A stretch of DNA of 64,000 bases, from assembly GCF_033546815.1 (NCBI RefSeq), contig NZ_CP137846.1, positions 124,001 through 188,000 of the forward strand, written 5' to 3'. Within the stretch, counting starts at the first letter, position 1, and each line of letters begins with the position of its first letter. Positions 35,385 to 46,878 of this stretch are shown here, piece after piece. Both the position numbers and the translations under genes were made by a program. The notes beneath the pieces are model-generated. The model saw nothing but the letters and a program-made list of their open reading frames with translations, was not told where the DNA came from and made no database searches. Origin of the DNA: Metamycoplasma subdolum (lineage in GTDB: Bacteria > Bacillota_I > Bacilli_A > Mycoplasmatales > Metamycoplasmataceae).

Positions 35385-37305
35385 AAAGATCAAAAATCAA
35401 GACATTGATATTGAACAACTTTTTTCTTCTTCATCTCAAGATTTAAATAACACTATTGTCGATCCTAAGAAAAAAGTTAAGGATATGAGCGTTGAAGAAA
35501 GACGCAAACATTTTGCTATTCTTAAAAAAGCAAAGAAATATAGTTTCAAAAAACTTTTAAGTTATTTAAATCAAAGAAAAGGATTATTTTTCTGAGTTAT
35601 TTTCTTAAACTTTATATCTGCAATTTGTTTAACTGGTTCAACATATGGAATAGGACTAGTTCTAGATGAATTTATTAACACCGACTTTTTAATGCATAAT
35701 TTTGATGGCTTTAAATTTTGAGGTGCAATCAGTTTAGTTGCTGGCTTTTATTTAATTCAAGAAATAATAACTCTTGTTTCGGCAACGCTCTCAACTAAAT
35801 CTGGGGCAATTACAACGCTCATTATGCGAGATGAGGCGTATAAAGCTTTAATGAAAATGCCAATTTCTTATTTTGAAAGTCAAGATGCTGGAAAATTAAT
35901 GTCTATTTTTTCAAACGATATTGAAAATATTTCTTATGGTTTAACTGCCTGTTTAAGTCCTGTTTTCCAAACTCTTTTTATATCAATAACCACCTTAGGT
36001 TTTATGCTATATAGTTCATTATATTTAACCTTAATTTCAATAGGAATAATGATTCTTTTATATCTATTAGTTGCAATTTTAATGGCTAAAGCCATTCCTC
36101 ATTTTGGTAAGCAACAATCAAGAATTGCAAGCATTAATGGCTATATTGAAGAAAACTTAGCTGCTCAACATTTAATAAGAGCATACGGTCAAGCAAAAAA
36201 TATTGAAGATGAATTTAACATTAAAAACAAAAAGCTTTTTAAATCTAACTTCAAAGCTTCTTTATTTTCAGGAATAATTTATCCTTACACTTTTTCAGCT
36301 TCAATGATTTTACAATTTGTTGTTACTATTATTGGTTCAATTTTCCTAATTACTAATATTGGAACTGGATGAGGTACTGCTTATACAATTGGTTCATTAA
36401 CTTCATTTTTAATTTTTGTTCGTCGTACAACTAATCAAGTTATTAGAATGATCGAAAATATGGCTCAAATTCAAATGACGTTAGTATCAGCAATTAGAGT
36501 AATTTTCTTAATTAATTTAAAACCTCCAGTAGACCAAACTACATTAGCAAATATGCCTGAAAAAGTTGAAGGAAATATTGAATTTAAAAATGTAAACTTC
36601 TCATATGATCCAAATAGCCCGACTTTACAACTTAAAAATGCAAACTTGAAAGCTAAAAAAGGTGATGTTATTGCAATCGTTGGACCAACTGGGGCCGGTA
36701 AAACTACCATCATAAATCTTTTATCTAAATTTTATGTACCAAATAGTGGCGAAGTTTTAATGGACAATTTTTCTTCAACTCAAATAAATGAACAAAGTTG
36801 AAGAGATCAAATTTCGATTGTTTTACAAGATACTTTCTTATTTAAAGAAACTATTTTAGAAAATTTAAGATATGCAAAACTTGACGCAACTGATGAAGAA
36901 ATTTATGAAGCGGCAAAACTTTCAAAAGCTCATGAATTTATTTCTCAACTAGAAAATGGATATCAAGAAATTATTAATGAAGGTGGTTCAAATCTTTCAC
37001 AAGGTGAAAGACAACTTTTAGCAATTACACGTGCAATTCTTGCTAATAAAAACATTTTAATTCTAGATGAAGCAACTTCAAACGTTGATACAAGAACTGA
37101 AAAACAACTACAAGAAGCTATGCTGACTTTAATGAAAGGTAAAACTTCATTTGTTATTGCCCATAGACTTTCAACCATAGTAAATTCAGATTTAATTTTG
37201 GTAGTAAACGATGGTCAAATTATTGAAAAAGGAACACACCACACTTTACTTGCTCAAAAAGGTTTTTATGAAAAACTTTATCATCTTTCATTTTCAGAAG
37301 ACTAA
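35377..37305 (+). CDS. ABC exporter half-transporter (second of pair)
   Basis: 642 residues, MdlB-like. About 70 hydrophilic residues precede the first helix (beginning [16 protein letters not shown]). ATPase domain: GPTGAGKTT (Walker A), LSQGERQLL (signature variant), [12 protein letters not shown] with intact Glu, FVIAHRLST with intact H-loop. Starts inside the end of the first gene with AGGAGGTGAAA as ribosome site, so both are made together as a heterodimer. Substrate unknown (drugs, lipids or peptides). Confidence 0.93.
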
Positions 37306-37359
37306 AAAAAGATTTAATAATTAAAGCAAGATAAATTTAATTAAACTAAAATATTAAAT

Positions 37360-39003
37360 ATGACTGATATTAAAAATTGATTAGAATATTATGCAAATTC
37401 TAAAAAAATCTTGCGTAAGTTGCAGGAACAAGAACTAAAAAATGTTAACTTAACGTTTTTTAATCTTTTTAAAACTTTTGAAGGCAAAATAATTGCCAAA
37501 GAAGGCCTTGGACTTAACGCATTTAACGAAGTTACAGTAAAACTAATAGCAAGTCAATTTGTTAACTTTTTAAAAGAAAGCAAAATTGATCTTCAAACTT
37601 ATTATGTTTTATTAGCAACTGATAAAGTAAGCAAGAACTCAAACAAAATTCTTGATTATTTTGCTGAAGTTTTAGCCGCTCAAAGAATTAAAGTTCTTCG
37701 TTTTAAAGATGATATTCCTGTTACAAAATCCTTTTTATCATTTACTTTAGAAAAAACTGAAACAATTCAAACAACAATTTACTTTTCTGAATATTCCAAC
37801 TTAAACTCTGAATTTGCATTAAGTTTCATTGAAAATAATAGCTTAAGATTTACAAATGATAAATTATCAAAAATTTTAGAAAATTATGAAAAACAAAACG
37901 CCTTAACAATTAAAGTTTTTATTGATGAACCAATTTATTTAGATACTAAAAAGTTGCTTGATGAATATGCTACTAGCGTTGAAACTTATAATTTCAAAAA
38001 AAGCGGTAATAAATTAATCAAAATTGGTGTTTTTTCATCAATAACTAACCTAAGATTTGTTCAAAAAATTCTTGGAAGAAATGATATTTATTACACGATT
38101 TTAAAAGAAAAAAACAAAAAAGAAACTTATGAAAAACTATATAAAAACTTTTTCTGTTTCAAAAAATTAGATTACATTGTTCGCTTTTCAAAAGATCAAG
38201 AAAAAATTTATTTTTATGAATGAAATAGAAATAAAATTTTCCCAAAATACAATTTAGTAAGTTTTAACAAACTTTTTGCAGTTTATCTATCATTTGCTCT
38301 AACCAATCAAAATACAAATGAAGAATTTGAACCTATTAAACATGTAATTTATGGTCCTGGACTTTTAAAGCAAATATTTTTAAACTTTAAACAAAAATAT
38401 GAAATTGAAACTAATCAATCATTAATTATTCAAGACGAAAAAGTTCAACTTTTAAAAGATAAAAATATTATTTATGTTGACGAAGAAGGGCATCTATTTT
38501 TAGGCAAAAAACACTTCAGAAAATATGATCAAATGGTTTCTCTTTCAGTTTTAACTGATATTTTAAATTACATCAAAACACAAAATAAAACAATTGATGA
38601 AATTTATGAAGAAATTGTTAAAGGCGAAGAAAAACTATACACTAAAATATTTACTTTAAAACTTGATATTAACAAACTTGAAGGCTTTGAAACTAAATTA
38701 TTTTTAACAAATGAACTTGCAAAAATTAAAGTAAACAAAAAAGATGATTTAAGAAAGTTTGCTAATACTAAACTTTATTATTTAGCAAAAGTAACATTTG
38801 AAGAAAATGAGTTTGTTTTAATCAGATATCTATTTGAAGAAAATAAATTAATTTTTGAAGTTACTGAAACTGAAAAAACCAAAGAAAATATTTTCAAAAG
38901 ACTTAAAAAGTTTTTTGCAAGATTTATTACTTTAATAGAAACTGATCAAAAAGACTTCACAGAAACAAAAGAAAAAGAAGCAGCAAAAGTAGAAAGCAAT
39001 TAA
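37360..39003 (+). CDS. Phosphohexomutase-like protein without active-site serine
   Basis: 547 residues, TGA as Trp. Layout of the alpha-D-phosphohexomutase family (ManB/PgcA): opening NWLEYYANSKK, then GLGLNAFNEVTVKLIASQFVNFL (usual G.G.NR.N.YTV..A..G), a Rossmann-like VLLATDKVSKNSNKILDYFAEVLAAQ (usual V.IAYD.R..S..FA...A.VLAA.GI.V). But the catalytic TASHNP segment is YFSEYSNL, so the phosphoserine is lost, and the DGDaDR metal loop is not found. Likely a diverged non-catalytic paralog. No ribosome site: TAAAAT lies 7 bases before ATG. Confidence 0.6.
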
Positions 39004-39194
39004 TCTTTTATTTTCAAAATAAAAGTTTTAGTGTAAAATTGTTATTGCAAGATTAGCAAGTTAATATTTACTATATAAGTTTGCTTTTGTTTAAATTTGA
39101 AAGTAAGAAAGCTATAAGCCGAAATCATTAGAAGCAAAAAGATAGTAAGGAATTAACTAAAATCCTTGCTTTAAAGAAAGGATATTTTTTTATT
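39004..39194 (+). promoter_or_regulatory. rpsD leader with two alternative hairpins
   Basis: Hairpin A pairs 39144-39151 (AGTAAGGA) with 39163-39170 (TCCTTGCT). Hairpin B pairs 39162-39167 (ATCCTT) with 39178-39183 (AAGGAT) and is followed by T6. They share 39162-39167, so only one can form. B resembles a terminator and also covers the only AAAGGA ribosome site. A possible -10 is TAAAAT near 39033, giving a leader of about 150 nt. Some Firmicutes regulate rpsD through its leader by binding S4; that this is such a case is inference. Confidence 0.5.
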
Positions 39195-39797
39195 ATGTCA
39201 AGATATTTAAAATCAATATTTAAAAAATCAAGAAGATATGGTATTTCACTTTTAGAAAATAACAAAGAATTTACTAAAGGAAAAGGAAGAACTACAGCAC
39301 CTGGACAACACGGAGCCAAAAAAGTAAAACCTTCTGACTACCAACTTCACTTATATGAAAAACAAAAAGTTCGTTTTATGTATGGACTTAACGAAAGACA
39401 ATTCAAAAAGATTTACAAAGAAGCTTCTAAAAAAACTGGTGTTACTGGTCACATCATGTTACAAATGATTGAATCAAGACTAGACAACTTAGTTTTTAGA
39501 GCAGGTTTTGCAAGAACCCGTGCTCAAGCAAGACAATTCGTAGTTCACAATCATTTTCTACTAAATGGGCACAAAGCAAACATCCCTTCAATGCAAATTA
39601 AAGTAGGTGATGTAATTGAAATGAAACCATCACTTCAAGCCAATGTTCAGGTTAAAGATGCTATGGAAGCTATGACTGTAAGTTCATGACTAAAAAAAGA
39701 TGGATTTAAGGTAACTTATAGCCGTCTTCCAGAAAGAAACGAATTTGCTAAAGAAATTAACGAAGCTTTAATTGTTGAATACTACAACAGACGTTAA
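39195..39797 (+). CDS. rpsD: Ribosomal protein S4
   Basis: 200 residues; one TGA (39687) is Trp. [16 protein letters not shown] start, [22 protein letters not shown] and the S4 domain [31 protein letters not shown]. Nucleates 16S rRNA folding. S4 lacks the zinc cysteines found in some bacteria. Monocistronic with its own leader and terminator. Confidence 0.98.
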
Positions 39798-39813
39798 TAA
39801 ATTTAGAGTTATT

Positions 39814-39838
39814 AAAGGCAGAAATTTCTGCTTTTTTT
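39814..39838 (+). terminator. rpsD terminator
   Basis: AAAGGCAGAAATTTCTGCTT hairpin (stem GCAGAAA/TTTCTGC) with T7. Confidence 0.85.
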
Positions 39839-40208
39839 ATTTGCCTTTTCTTCAATTTTTGCTTTAAATAAGACCTTATTTTTACTTAGACACTATTTTT
39901 TCAATCCAAAAATTTAACGCATAAGTAATAAAATTTTGCACTCAAATTTCACTAAATTTCACACTTAAAAAATTGGCTAGTTTAATCATAAAAAAATAGC
40001 TTATTTTCACTAAAATAAGGGTTAAAAATAATGGCTCAAATCAAAAACAAAAAAAACATTTTAAAAAGCAAAAATAGCACTTTTTTTGTTGTAAATTGAA
40101 CTGTTTTTTTTTTTTTTTTTATTTTTGCGATTAATTATTTGTTATAACTCTTGCGATTAGTTAACGACCTTAGCTAATTTATATGAAAAAAAGAAGGGAA
40201 AAAAATTA
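39839..40208 (+). promoter_or_regulatory. Upstream region of the LRR lipoprotein with a T17 tract
   Basis: 370 bases without a gene. It holds an uninterrupted run of 17 T's at 40104-40120, then a TATAAC box at 40143-40148; the tract abuts the place where a -35 element would lie. TTGCGATTA occurs twice, at 40125 and 40151. The ribosome site is GAAGGGAAAAAAATT before the ATG. Homopolymer runs near -35/-10 elements switch lipoprotein promoters on and off in other mycoplasmas (for example vlp genes of M. hyorhinis); here it is a hypothesis. 39839-40103 is A/T-rich with no other signal. Confidence 0.5.
40104..40120 (+). repeat. T17 homopolymer tract
   Basis: Seventeen consecutive T's, the longest single-base run I noticed in the window and outside any coding frame. 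Prone to slipped-strand length change. Confidence 0.9.
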
Positions 40209-43200
40209 ATGAAACTCAAAAAAATATTGATCGCAACATTGACAATTGTGCCTACTGTTGCATTAATTTCTGCAAGTTGTGGAAACACCCAAAACTTGGA
40301 CGCTCTAAAAGATTTTATTTCTAAAACAAAACTTTCAGACATCCTTGATGGTGCAGAACAAGTTGACAGTCCTAAGAAGGCTGAAGACCTTGAAGAAGGA
40401 AAAAAACAAGTTTCAAATAAAGCAGTTGATGAATTTAACAAAGCTTTAGATGAAGCTAAAAAAGTAAACGACGAATCAAATGCTAAACAAGCATTGGATA
40501 AACTTAAAAAAGCAATTGAAAACCTTAAAAACGCAATCGTAGTCGGAAAGATGAAATTAGTTGGTGATTTAGGAAGACTTAGAAACTGACTAAACGATAA
40601 CACTGCCGACAAATTATTAGAAGGTGTTGAAGTAGTTGATGTTCTTAGCAAACCTGATCCAACCACTATTCCAACCGGTTTAAAACAAATACAAAAAATA
40701 GAAAAAGATAAATTTGTTGAAGTATGAAACAAACTTGACAAAATCACAGAAGAAGATAAAGCAAAAGCTGGATTAACTGAACTTTCAGATGCAGTTAAAG
40801 CTTTAAAAGCAGCAATTGTTGTTGGAACCAAAGAAATGCCACTTGGATGATTTGACCCAAAAGATGAAGCAATTAGTGAAAACATTTTAAACAAATACTT
40901 TACAGTTAATAAAGAAGGAACTTTAACTAAAAAGTCTGGAACTTCATTACAAAACATAAAAAAAGAAGTTGCTAGATTAATTATTCCTGGAACACTTAAT
41001 GGAAAACAAATCAAAAAAATTGGTTCTTATCTATTTTATGAAACTGATAAAATTAAAGATGTTATTTTTAAAGAAAAAATTGAAGAAACATATAGCTTAG
41101 TATTTGGATCATCAAAAGTTAGGAGAGTTGTTTTCTTAAAAAATGTTGACAAAACTGGAAATGGTATTTTTGATATTGCTAACCCTGCAATAAATCATAA
41201 ATTCTTAGAAGTTGCATTCTCAGATGACCAAGAGTTTACAACTTACACCGAAAAAGATCGTTCAACATTTATGAATGCAAAGATTTCAAAACTTGTTAAA
41301 CTTGGAAAAATTTCTCAAGTACCAGAAAACTTTTTCTTTAATGCTGAAATTGATGAACTTAGATTGCCTGAAACTGTAACTAAAATTCATGTTGATGGAT
41401 TTAAAAATGCAAAAATTGATAAATTAATTATCAAAAAAGATCTATATTTAGCTAATTCTGCTGCTTTTGCAAAAGCACATATTAATCAAATTGAATGAAT
41501 TGGTGGCGGAGCTGCAACTCCTCAACTTGACAAACTTTTAAACTTAATTAATGATTCTACTGTAGATAAGATTTTACACAAAGGTAGAAAAGCAAAAATT
41601 CTAGATTCAACCTCTAAGCCAAGTGCTGACACACTTTATAAAGATTGAAAAGTTGTTCTAAAATCTGCTGTTACAACTTATGAAGCGGCACTTGCAGAAG
41701 CAAGAGCTGTAAAAGATGAAAGCAAAGCTGATGCTGCTATTGCAAAACTTAACTTAGCAATTGATGCCTTTAAAGCCGAAATTGTTGTTGGCACTAAAGA
41801 ATTTGATGGTTACTTTACTGACGGTGAACTTCAAACTAGCATTGAACTTCTTGAAAAATATTTAAATGTTGATGGAACAACACTATCAACTAACAATGAA
41901 AATAAATACTTGAAAGAAGAAAACGGTAAAATGCATCTTTCAAAACTTGTAATTCCAAATGAACTTGGCGGAAGAGAAATTGATGAAGTGCACCAAGCGA
42001 TATTAAGAGATTTAACATTTGTTGATGATGTTGTATTCACTAACAAATTTGATGCAATTTATTATGCATCATTTCAAAAATCAAAATTCAAGAGAGTTAT
42101 TTTCTTAGACAATATTAATTTATTAGGTCAACAAACTTTTGATGGTTGCGACATTGACGAAGTAATTTTTGCTGAAAATCAAGGTGACTTTAGCACTAAA
42201 CCAGGCGCAGAAATTCATAAAATTAAATGATTCAAGAATGCAAAAATTGGCAAATTAGTAAAATTAGGAAAGATTACTACTATTGGTGCTCTAGTATTTG
42301 ACAATGCACAAATTGGTGAACTAAGATTACCAGAAACTGTTACTACTATTGATAAAACTGCATTCCAAAATGCAACAATTAATAAATTAATTATTAAAAA
42401 ATCAACATATGAAGCAAATGAAGCCAAAATTTTACAAGCTAACATTGCTACTATTGAATTTATTGAAGGTGGATCACCTGTTAAAAAACCAAATCTAAAA
42501 AAACTTTATACCTTACTGCTTAGTCCCGAAGCTGATGTAAATGAAATCTTAAGAGATGTAGAAGTATTAGATCAACCTAATAAACCAAATAGTTCAGAAG
42601 TTGCATCGGGCAAAAAAGTGGTTCGTAAACTAGCAAAAGAAGAGTATATTGCCGCTTACAATGAAGCTCTTGCTGTAAATGATGAATCAAAAGCAGATGC
42701 TACAATTGCAAAACTTCAAGCTGCAATCCAAAAATTAAAAGATGAAATTGTTACTGGCGTTGGTTCTTGAAAAAATCAATTAAAAGATTTAATTTATTCT
42801 GCAGAAATTAATGTAATTTTAAAAGAAGTTGAAATTTTATCAGAAACTATTGTCACAAAACCAAACCCTGATGAAATTGAAAAAGGTGTTAAGGCTATTT
42901 TATGAAGCGATAAAGAAGCCTATAAAAAAGTACTTGATGAAGCAAAACTTGCTCAAAATGATGAAGTTAAAGCAAAAGACGCTTTTGATAAATTAAAAGC
43001 AGCAATACAAGATCTTAAAACTAAATTTATAATAGGAACTCACGAAGGGCCAATTATTCCTGCAGATGCCCCTTATACATTACAAGATTTAGAAAAAAGT
43101 ATTGAAATTATTAACACTTATTTAGGTGTTGATTCAAGTAACTTAATGCTAGTCAAAGCATATGGTGCTAAATATCTTAAAGATTATAAAGGTGGAACAA

Positions 43201-46200
43201 TTGAAAAATTTGTCTTGCCAAAATGAATTAGAGGATCACAAAATAATCAAAAAGATAAAAAATTCAAATGAAATTCTATTTGACAAGGAGTATTTAATGA
43301 CGTTAAATATATTAAAGAATTAATAATTTGTCCAAGAATTGAAGCAAGCGAATATCAGGGATTTGGATATAATTCTAAATTTGAAGTTGTTAGATTTTTA
43401 GAAAACGTTGATAGAATTCATTCTGAAATGTTTGCAGATACTCAAATTCAAGAACTTATTTTCTCAGATAATCAAACTGATTTTGATACAGAAGGTGAAT
43501 ATTACAAAGGCAATGCTTTCAGTCACGCAAACATTGGCAAATTAGTTAAACTTGGAAAAATTACAAAAATACCAGCGTTCTTTTTTGCCTCATCAAATAT
43601 TGGCGAACTAAGATTACCTGAAACTGTAAAAGAAATTAATTACACTGCATTCCAAAATGCAACAATTAATAAATTAGTTATTAGCAAAGCACTTTATTTA
43701 AATCATAAAGATGCACTTGCTCAAGCAAAAGAAATCAAAACTATTGAATTTATTGAAGGCGGCTCACCTACAGCTACTCCAAAGCTTGATGCCCTTAAAA
43801 CATACATTTCAGAAAATACCCCTACCATCGTGTTTAAAAATGTTATTTTAACTGACGCAGCCCCTGTTGCAAGTGAAATTGAAAAAGGCAAAAAAGGTCT
43901 TAAAAAGTCAGATGCCAAATTATTTGAAGATGCTTACAACAAAGCATTTAATTTAACTGATGAAGCACAAGCAGATGCAGTACTTGCTGAATTTAAAGCC
44001 GCTAAAACTGCAGTTGAATCAGCTATGGTTGCTGGTACTAAAGTTGCTACCCCTAATTTAGATGCTCTAAAAGAATTAATTAAAAATTCTTCAGTAGACA
44101 AACTTTTAGCTGGTGTTGACCAAGTTGATGTGCCAAAAGCTGCAAGCGAACTTGAAAAAGGTAAAAAACAAATTGCAAAATCAGAAGTTACTAAATATGA
44201 AGCAGCACTTAATACTGCAAAAGAAGTAACTGAAGAAGATAAAGCTTTAGCAGCAAAACAAACCTTACAAAATGCAATTGATACTTTAAAATCAAAAATA
44301 GTTGAAGGAATAAAAGTTTCAACTCCAAACTTAGATGCTTTAAGAGAATTAATTAAAAATTCATCTGTTGACAAACTTTTAGTAGGCGTTGACCAAGTTG
44401 ATACACCTAAAGCAGCAAGCGAACTTGAAAAAGGTAAAAAACAAATTGCAAAATCAGAAGTTACTAAATATGAAGCAGCACTTGCTGAAGCAAATAAAGT
44501 AAATGATGAAAGCAAAGCTTTAGCAGCAAAACAAACCTTACAAAATGCAATTGATACTTTAAAATCAAAAATAGTTGAAGGAATAAAAGTTTCAACTCCA
44601 AACTTAGATGCCTTAAGAGAATTAATTAAAAATTCATCTGTTGACAAACTTTTAGTAGGCGTTGACCAAGTTGATACACCTAAAGCAGCAAGCGAACTTG
44701 AAAAAGGTAAAAAACAAATTGCAAAATCAGAAGTTACTAAATATGAAGCAGCACTTGCTGAAGCAAATAAAGTAAATGATGAAAGCAAAGCTTTAGCAGC
44801 AAAACAAACCTTACAAAATGCAATTGATACTTTAAAATCAAAAATAGTTGAAGGAATAAAAGTTTCAACTCCAAACTTAGATGCCTTAAGAGAATTAATT
44901 AAAAACTCTTCAGTTGATACATTACTTGCAGGAGTAGAAGTATTAAATATTCCAAATAAACCAGCAGCTGACACTATTGAAAAAGGTAAAAAAGTTATTA
45001 GATTAAGTGCAAAAACTACTTATGAATCTGCACTTAACACTGCCAAAGCAGTTAATGAAGAAAGTAAAGCTTTAGCAGCAAAACAAACCTTGCAAAATGC
45101 AATTGATGCTTTAAAAGCTGAAATTGTTACTGGTACTAAAGAAGGTCTAATTAGTACAAAAGATAGAGAAGATAGCGATAAATTTATTACTGAATATATG
45201 AGAAATAGCGGTCAAGTATTAACTATCAAAGCTTCAGGCAAGGATTATTTTGACTATTTAAATGGTGAACATCCAACATTGCCAAAATTAGTATTTAAAA
45301 ATAATTTAACTATGGGCGGACAAGAAATCAATAAAATTGATATTCTAAGATTTAGAAAAACAACATTTATTGAAAGCATATACATAGAAATGGAAAATGT
45401 AATATTAGGTAGACTTGGTCCAGCATATATTAGTTCAAAGTCAAGTTTAAACTTAAAAAAACTTGTAATTATGAATCCAAAAGCTACACTCACAATTGAA
45501 GATAACAACTTATCATATCTTAATGTAGATGAATTAGTATTGCCAGAAAATATAACTCTTGGTGATGGTGCATTTGAAAATTCAAATATTAAAAAATTAG
45601 TAATCAAAAAATCAACATATGAAGCAAATAAACTTGAATTTTTAAAAGCAAAAATTGATGTTGTTGAATTTACTGATGGTGGATTTGGCACACCAAAACT
45701 TGATAGATTAAAATCTATATTATTAGAAAATACTATTGCAAAGTTTAAAATAAAAGATGGAATTTTAGATCCAGAAACAGTTACAATTAAAGACGCTTTA
45801 GATGATCCTTCTACTTACAATAAAAAAACATTTCAAATTCTAAAATCAGAAGTTGATAAATATGAAGCAGTATGAAATGAACTAAATAAAATTTCTGATG
45901 AAAGCAAAGTTCAAGATGCTGAATTTAAAAAACTTGAAGATGCTAAGGCTGCTTTAGAGGTCGCAAGAAAAGAAGGAACCAAAAAAACCAACGTTGACCT
46001 TCTTAATGAATATTTAAAAACAGTTAGAAAATATGCTTTAATTTCAAGTGGAATTTTAAAAGATGTTGAAATTGTTGATGCAGCATCATTAGATCCTACA
46101 ACATATAATAAAGGAACATTTAAGGTTCTTAAAAAAGATGTAGATGAATATGAAAAAGCTTGAAAAAAAGCTAAAAGTATTTCTGATGAAGACAAAGCAA

Positions 46201-46274
46201 TTCAAGCTAAAAAAGATGCAGAAAATGCCTACGCTTTATTAAAAACTAAAATTGTTGAAGGACAAAAAGTTTAA
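40209..46274 (+). CDS. Large surface lipoprotein: FIVAR-like repeats and leucine-rich modules
   Basis: 2,021 residues in one code-4 frame. Lipobox LISAS-C (Cys24). Two module types alternate. (1) Helical repeats of about 90 residues, NLDALKxxI...VDxPKxAxxLEKGKKQ...YEAALxxAxxVxDESKA...LxxAIxxLKxxIVxGTK, resembling FIVAR. (2) BspA-like leucine-rich modules at about 40850-41510, 41800-42475, 43060-43770 and 45150-45690, with the sequence NAxIxELRLPETVxxI and KLVKLGKI. The architecture suggests a long rod displaying LRR patches, probably adhesive. A 273-bp tandem array lies at 44043-45134. Strong own ribosome site; preceded by a T17 tract. Standard-code reading would break it into many pieces; all breaks are TGA. 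Confidence 0.9.
44043..45134 (+). repeat. Four 273-bp tandem repeats inside the LRR lipoprotein
   Basis: Units begin at 44043, 44316, 44589 and 44862 (91 codons each). Units 2 and 3 differ, as far as I can see, by a single base (GCTTTAAGA against GCCTTAAGA); units 1 and 4 have diverged. In-frame, so gain or loss of a unit lengthens or shortens the protein without breaking it. Confidence 0.92.
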
Positions 46275-46878
46275 TAAACAACTTTAGATCAAACATTTAA
46301 AACAAAACAATACAATTCCGCAGCAATAACATTTAATTTATGTCTTTTTAGTTAAAGTTTTAATGATAAAACGCGTTGTTGCTGCGAATATCAAAATTAA
46401 TTAAACAGTTAGTTTCTAACTATAAAGAAACAATCTCAGACTACTTTAAATTCAAAATTCTTAATTATTTAAGCCGGAGATTAAATCTTTAAGACAATTT
46501 AAAGCAGTCGCTTTACTTCAATCGCAATTGTTATAGAAGCCAAAACTTATATAATAATAACCAATAATAAAAACTTTTAAGATATATAAAAAATTCTCAA
46601 TTCAATATAAACCTCTATCTTCCCTTATACCTTAATTAATTATCCTTATAAAAAAAGACTCAAAGTTCATTAATTGAATTTTGAGTTTTTTTGTCCTATT
46701 TCGAAATTTAAAAAACTAACGCCATAAAGCACAAATTTACAAATTTTTAGCTTTAAAAAACAAAGTTTTTATTTATTTTTTTCCTTGCTAAAAATCATTA
46801 AAAAAATCTTCAAAGTTTTTTGAAAAATATTAAATCATTAATTTAAAAATATATTATAATAATAAGGCATTTAACTAA
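46275..46878. other. Gene-free region between the LRR lipoprotein and tRNA-Leu
   Basis: About 600 bases with no ORF over 40 codons that I would call. It holds an imperfect 12-bp inverted repeat, CGCAGCAATAAC (46319-46330) with GTTGTTGCTGCG (46375-46386), enclosing 44 bases, a small hairpin AGTTAG/CTAACT near 46410, and a strong hairpin terminator at 46650-46692. No known ncRNA motif recognised. It could be the 3' UTR of the lipoprotein mRNA. Confidence 0.5.
46650..46692. terminator. Strong bidirectional hairpin
   Basis: AAAAAAAGACTCAAAG..TTCA / TGAA..TTTTGAGTTTTTTT, about 18 bp of stem with one G-T and one bulge, A-run before and T-run after. Confidence 0.75.

Noticed and set aside
40157-41014. 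285-codon minus-strand ORF, Ser/Phe-rich
   Set aside because: Antisense shadow of the 40209-46274 lipoprotein; composition mirrors the sense codons, no start signal.
43934-44974. 346-codon minus-strand ORF with internal repeats
   Set aside because: Antisense reading of the 273-bp repeat array; repeats follow from the sense gene, and no ribosome site.
44043-45134. Direct repeats considered as CRISPR
   Set aside because: Units are 273 bp, contiguous, in frame and coding; no spacers and no cas genes.
16084-46274. Many apparently broken genes or pseudogenes
   Set aside because: The internal stops I checked in the long genes are TGA, which is Trp in this organism. With code 4 the genes are intact.
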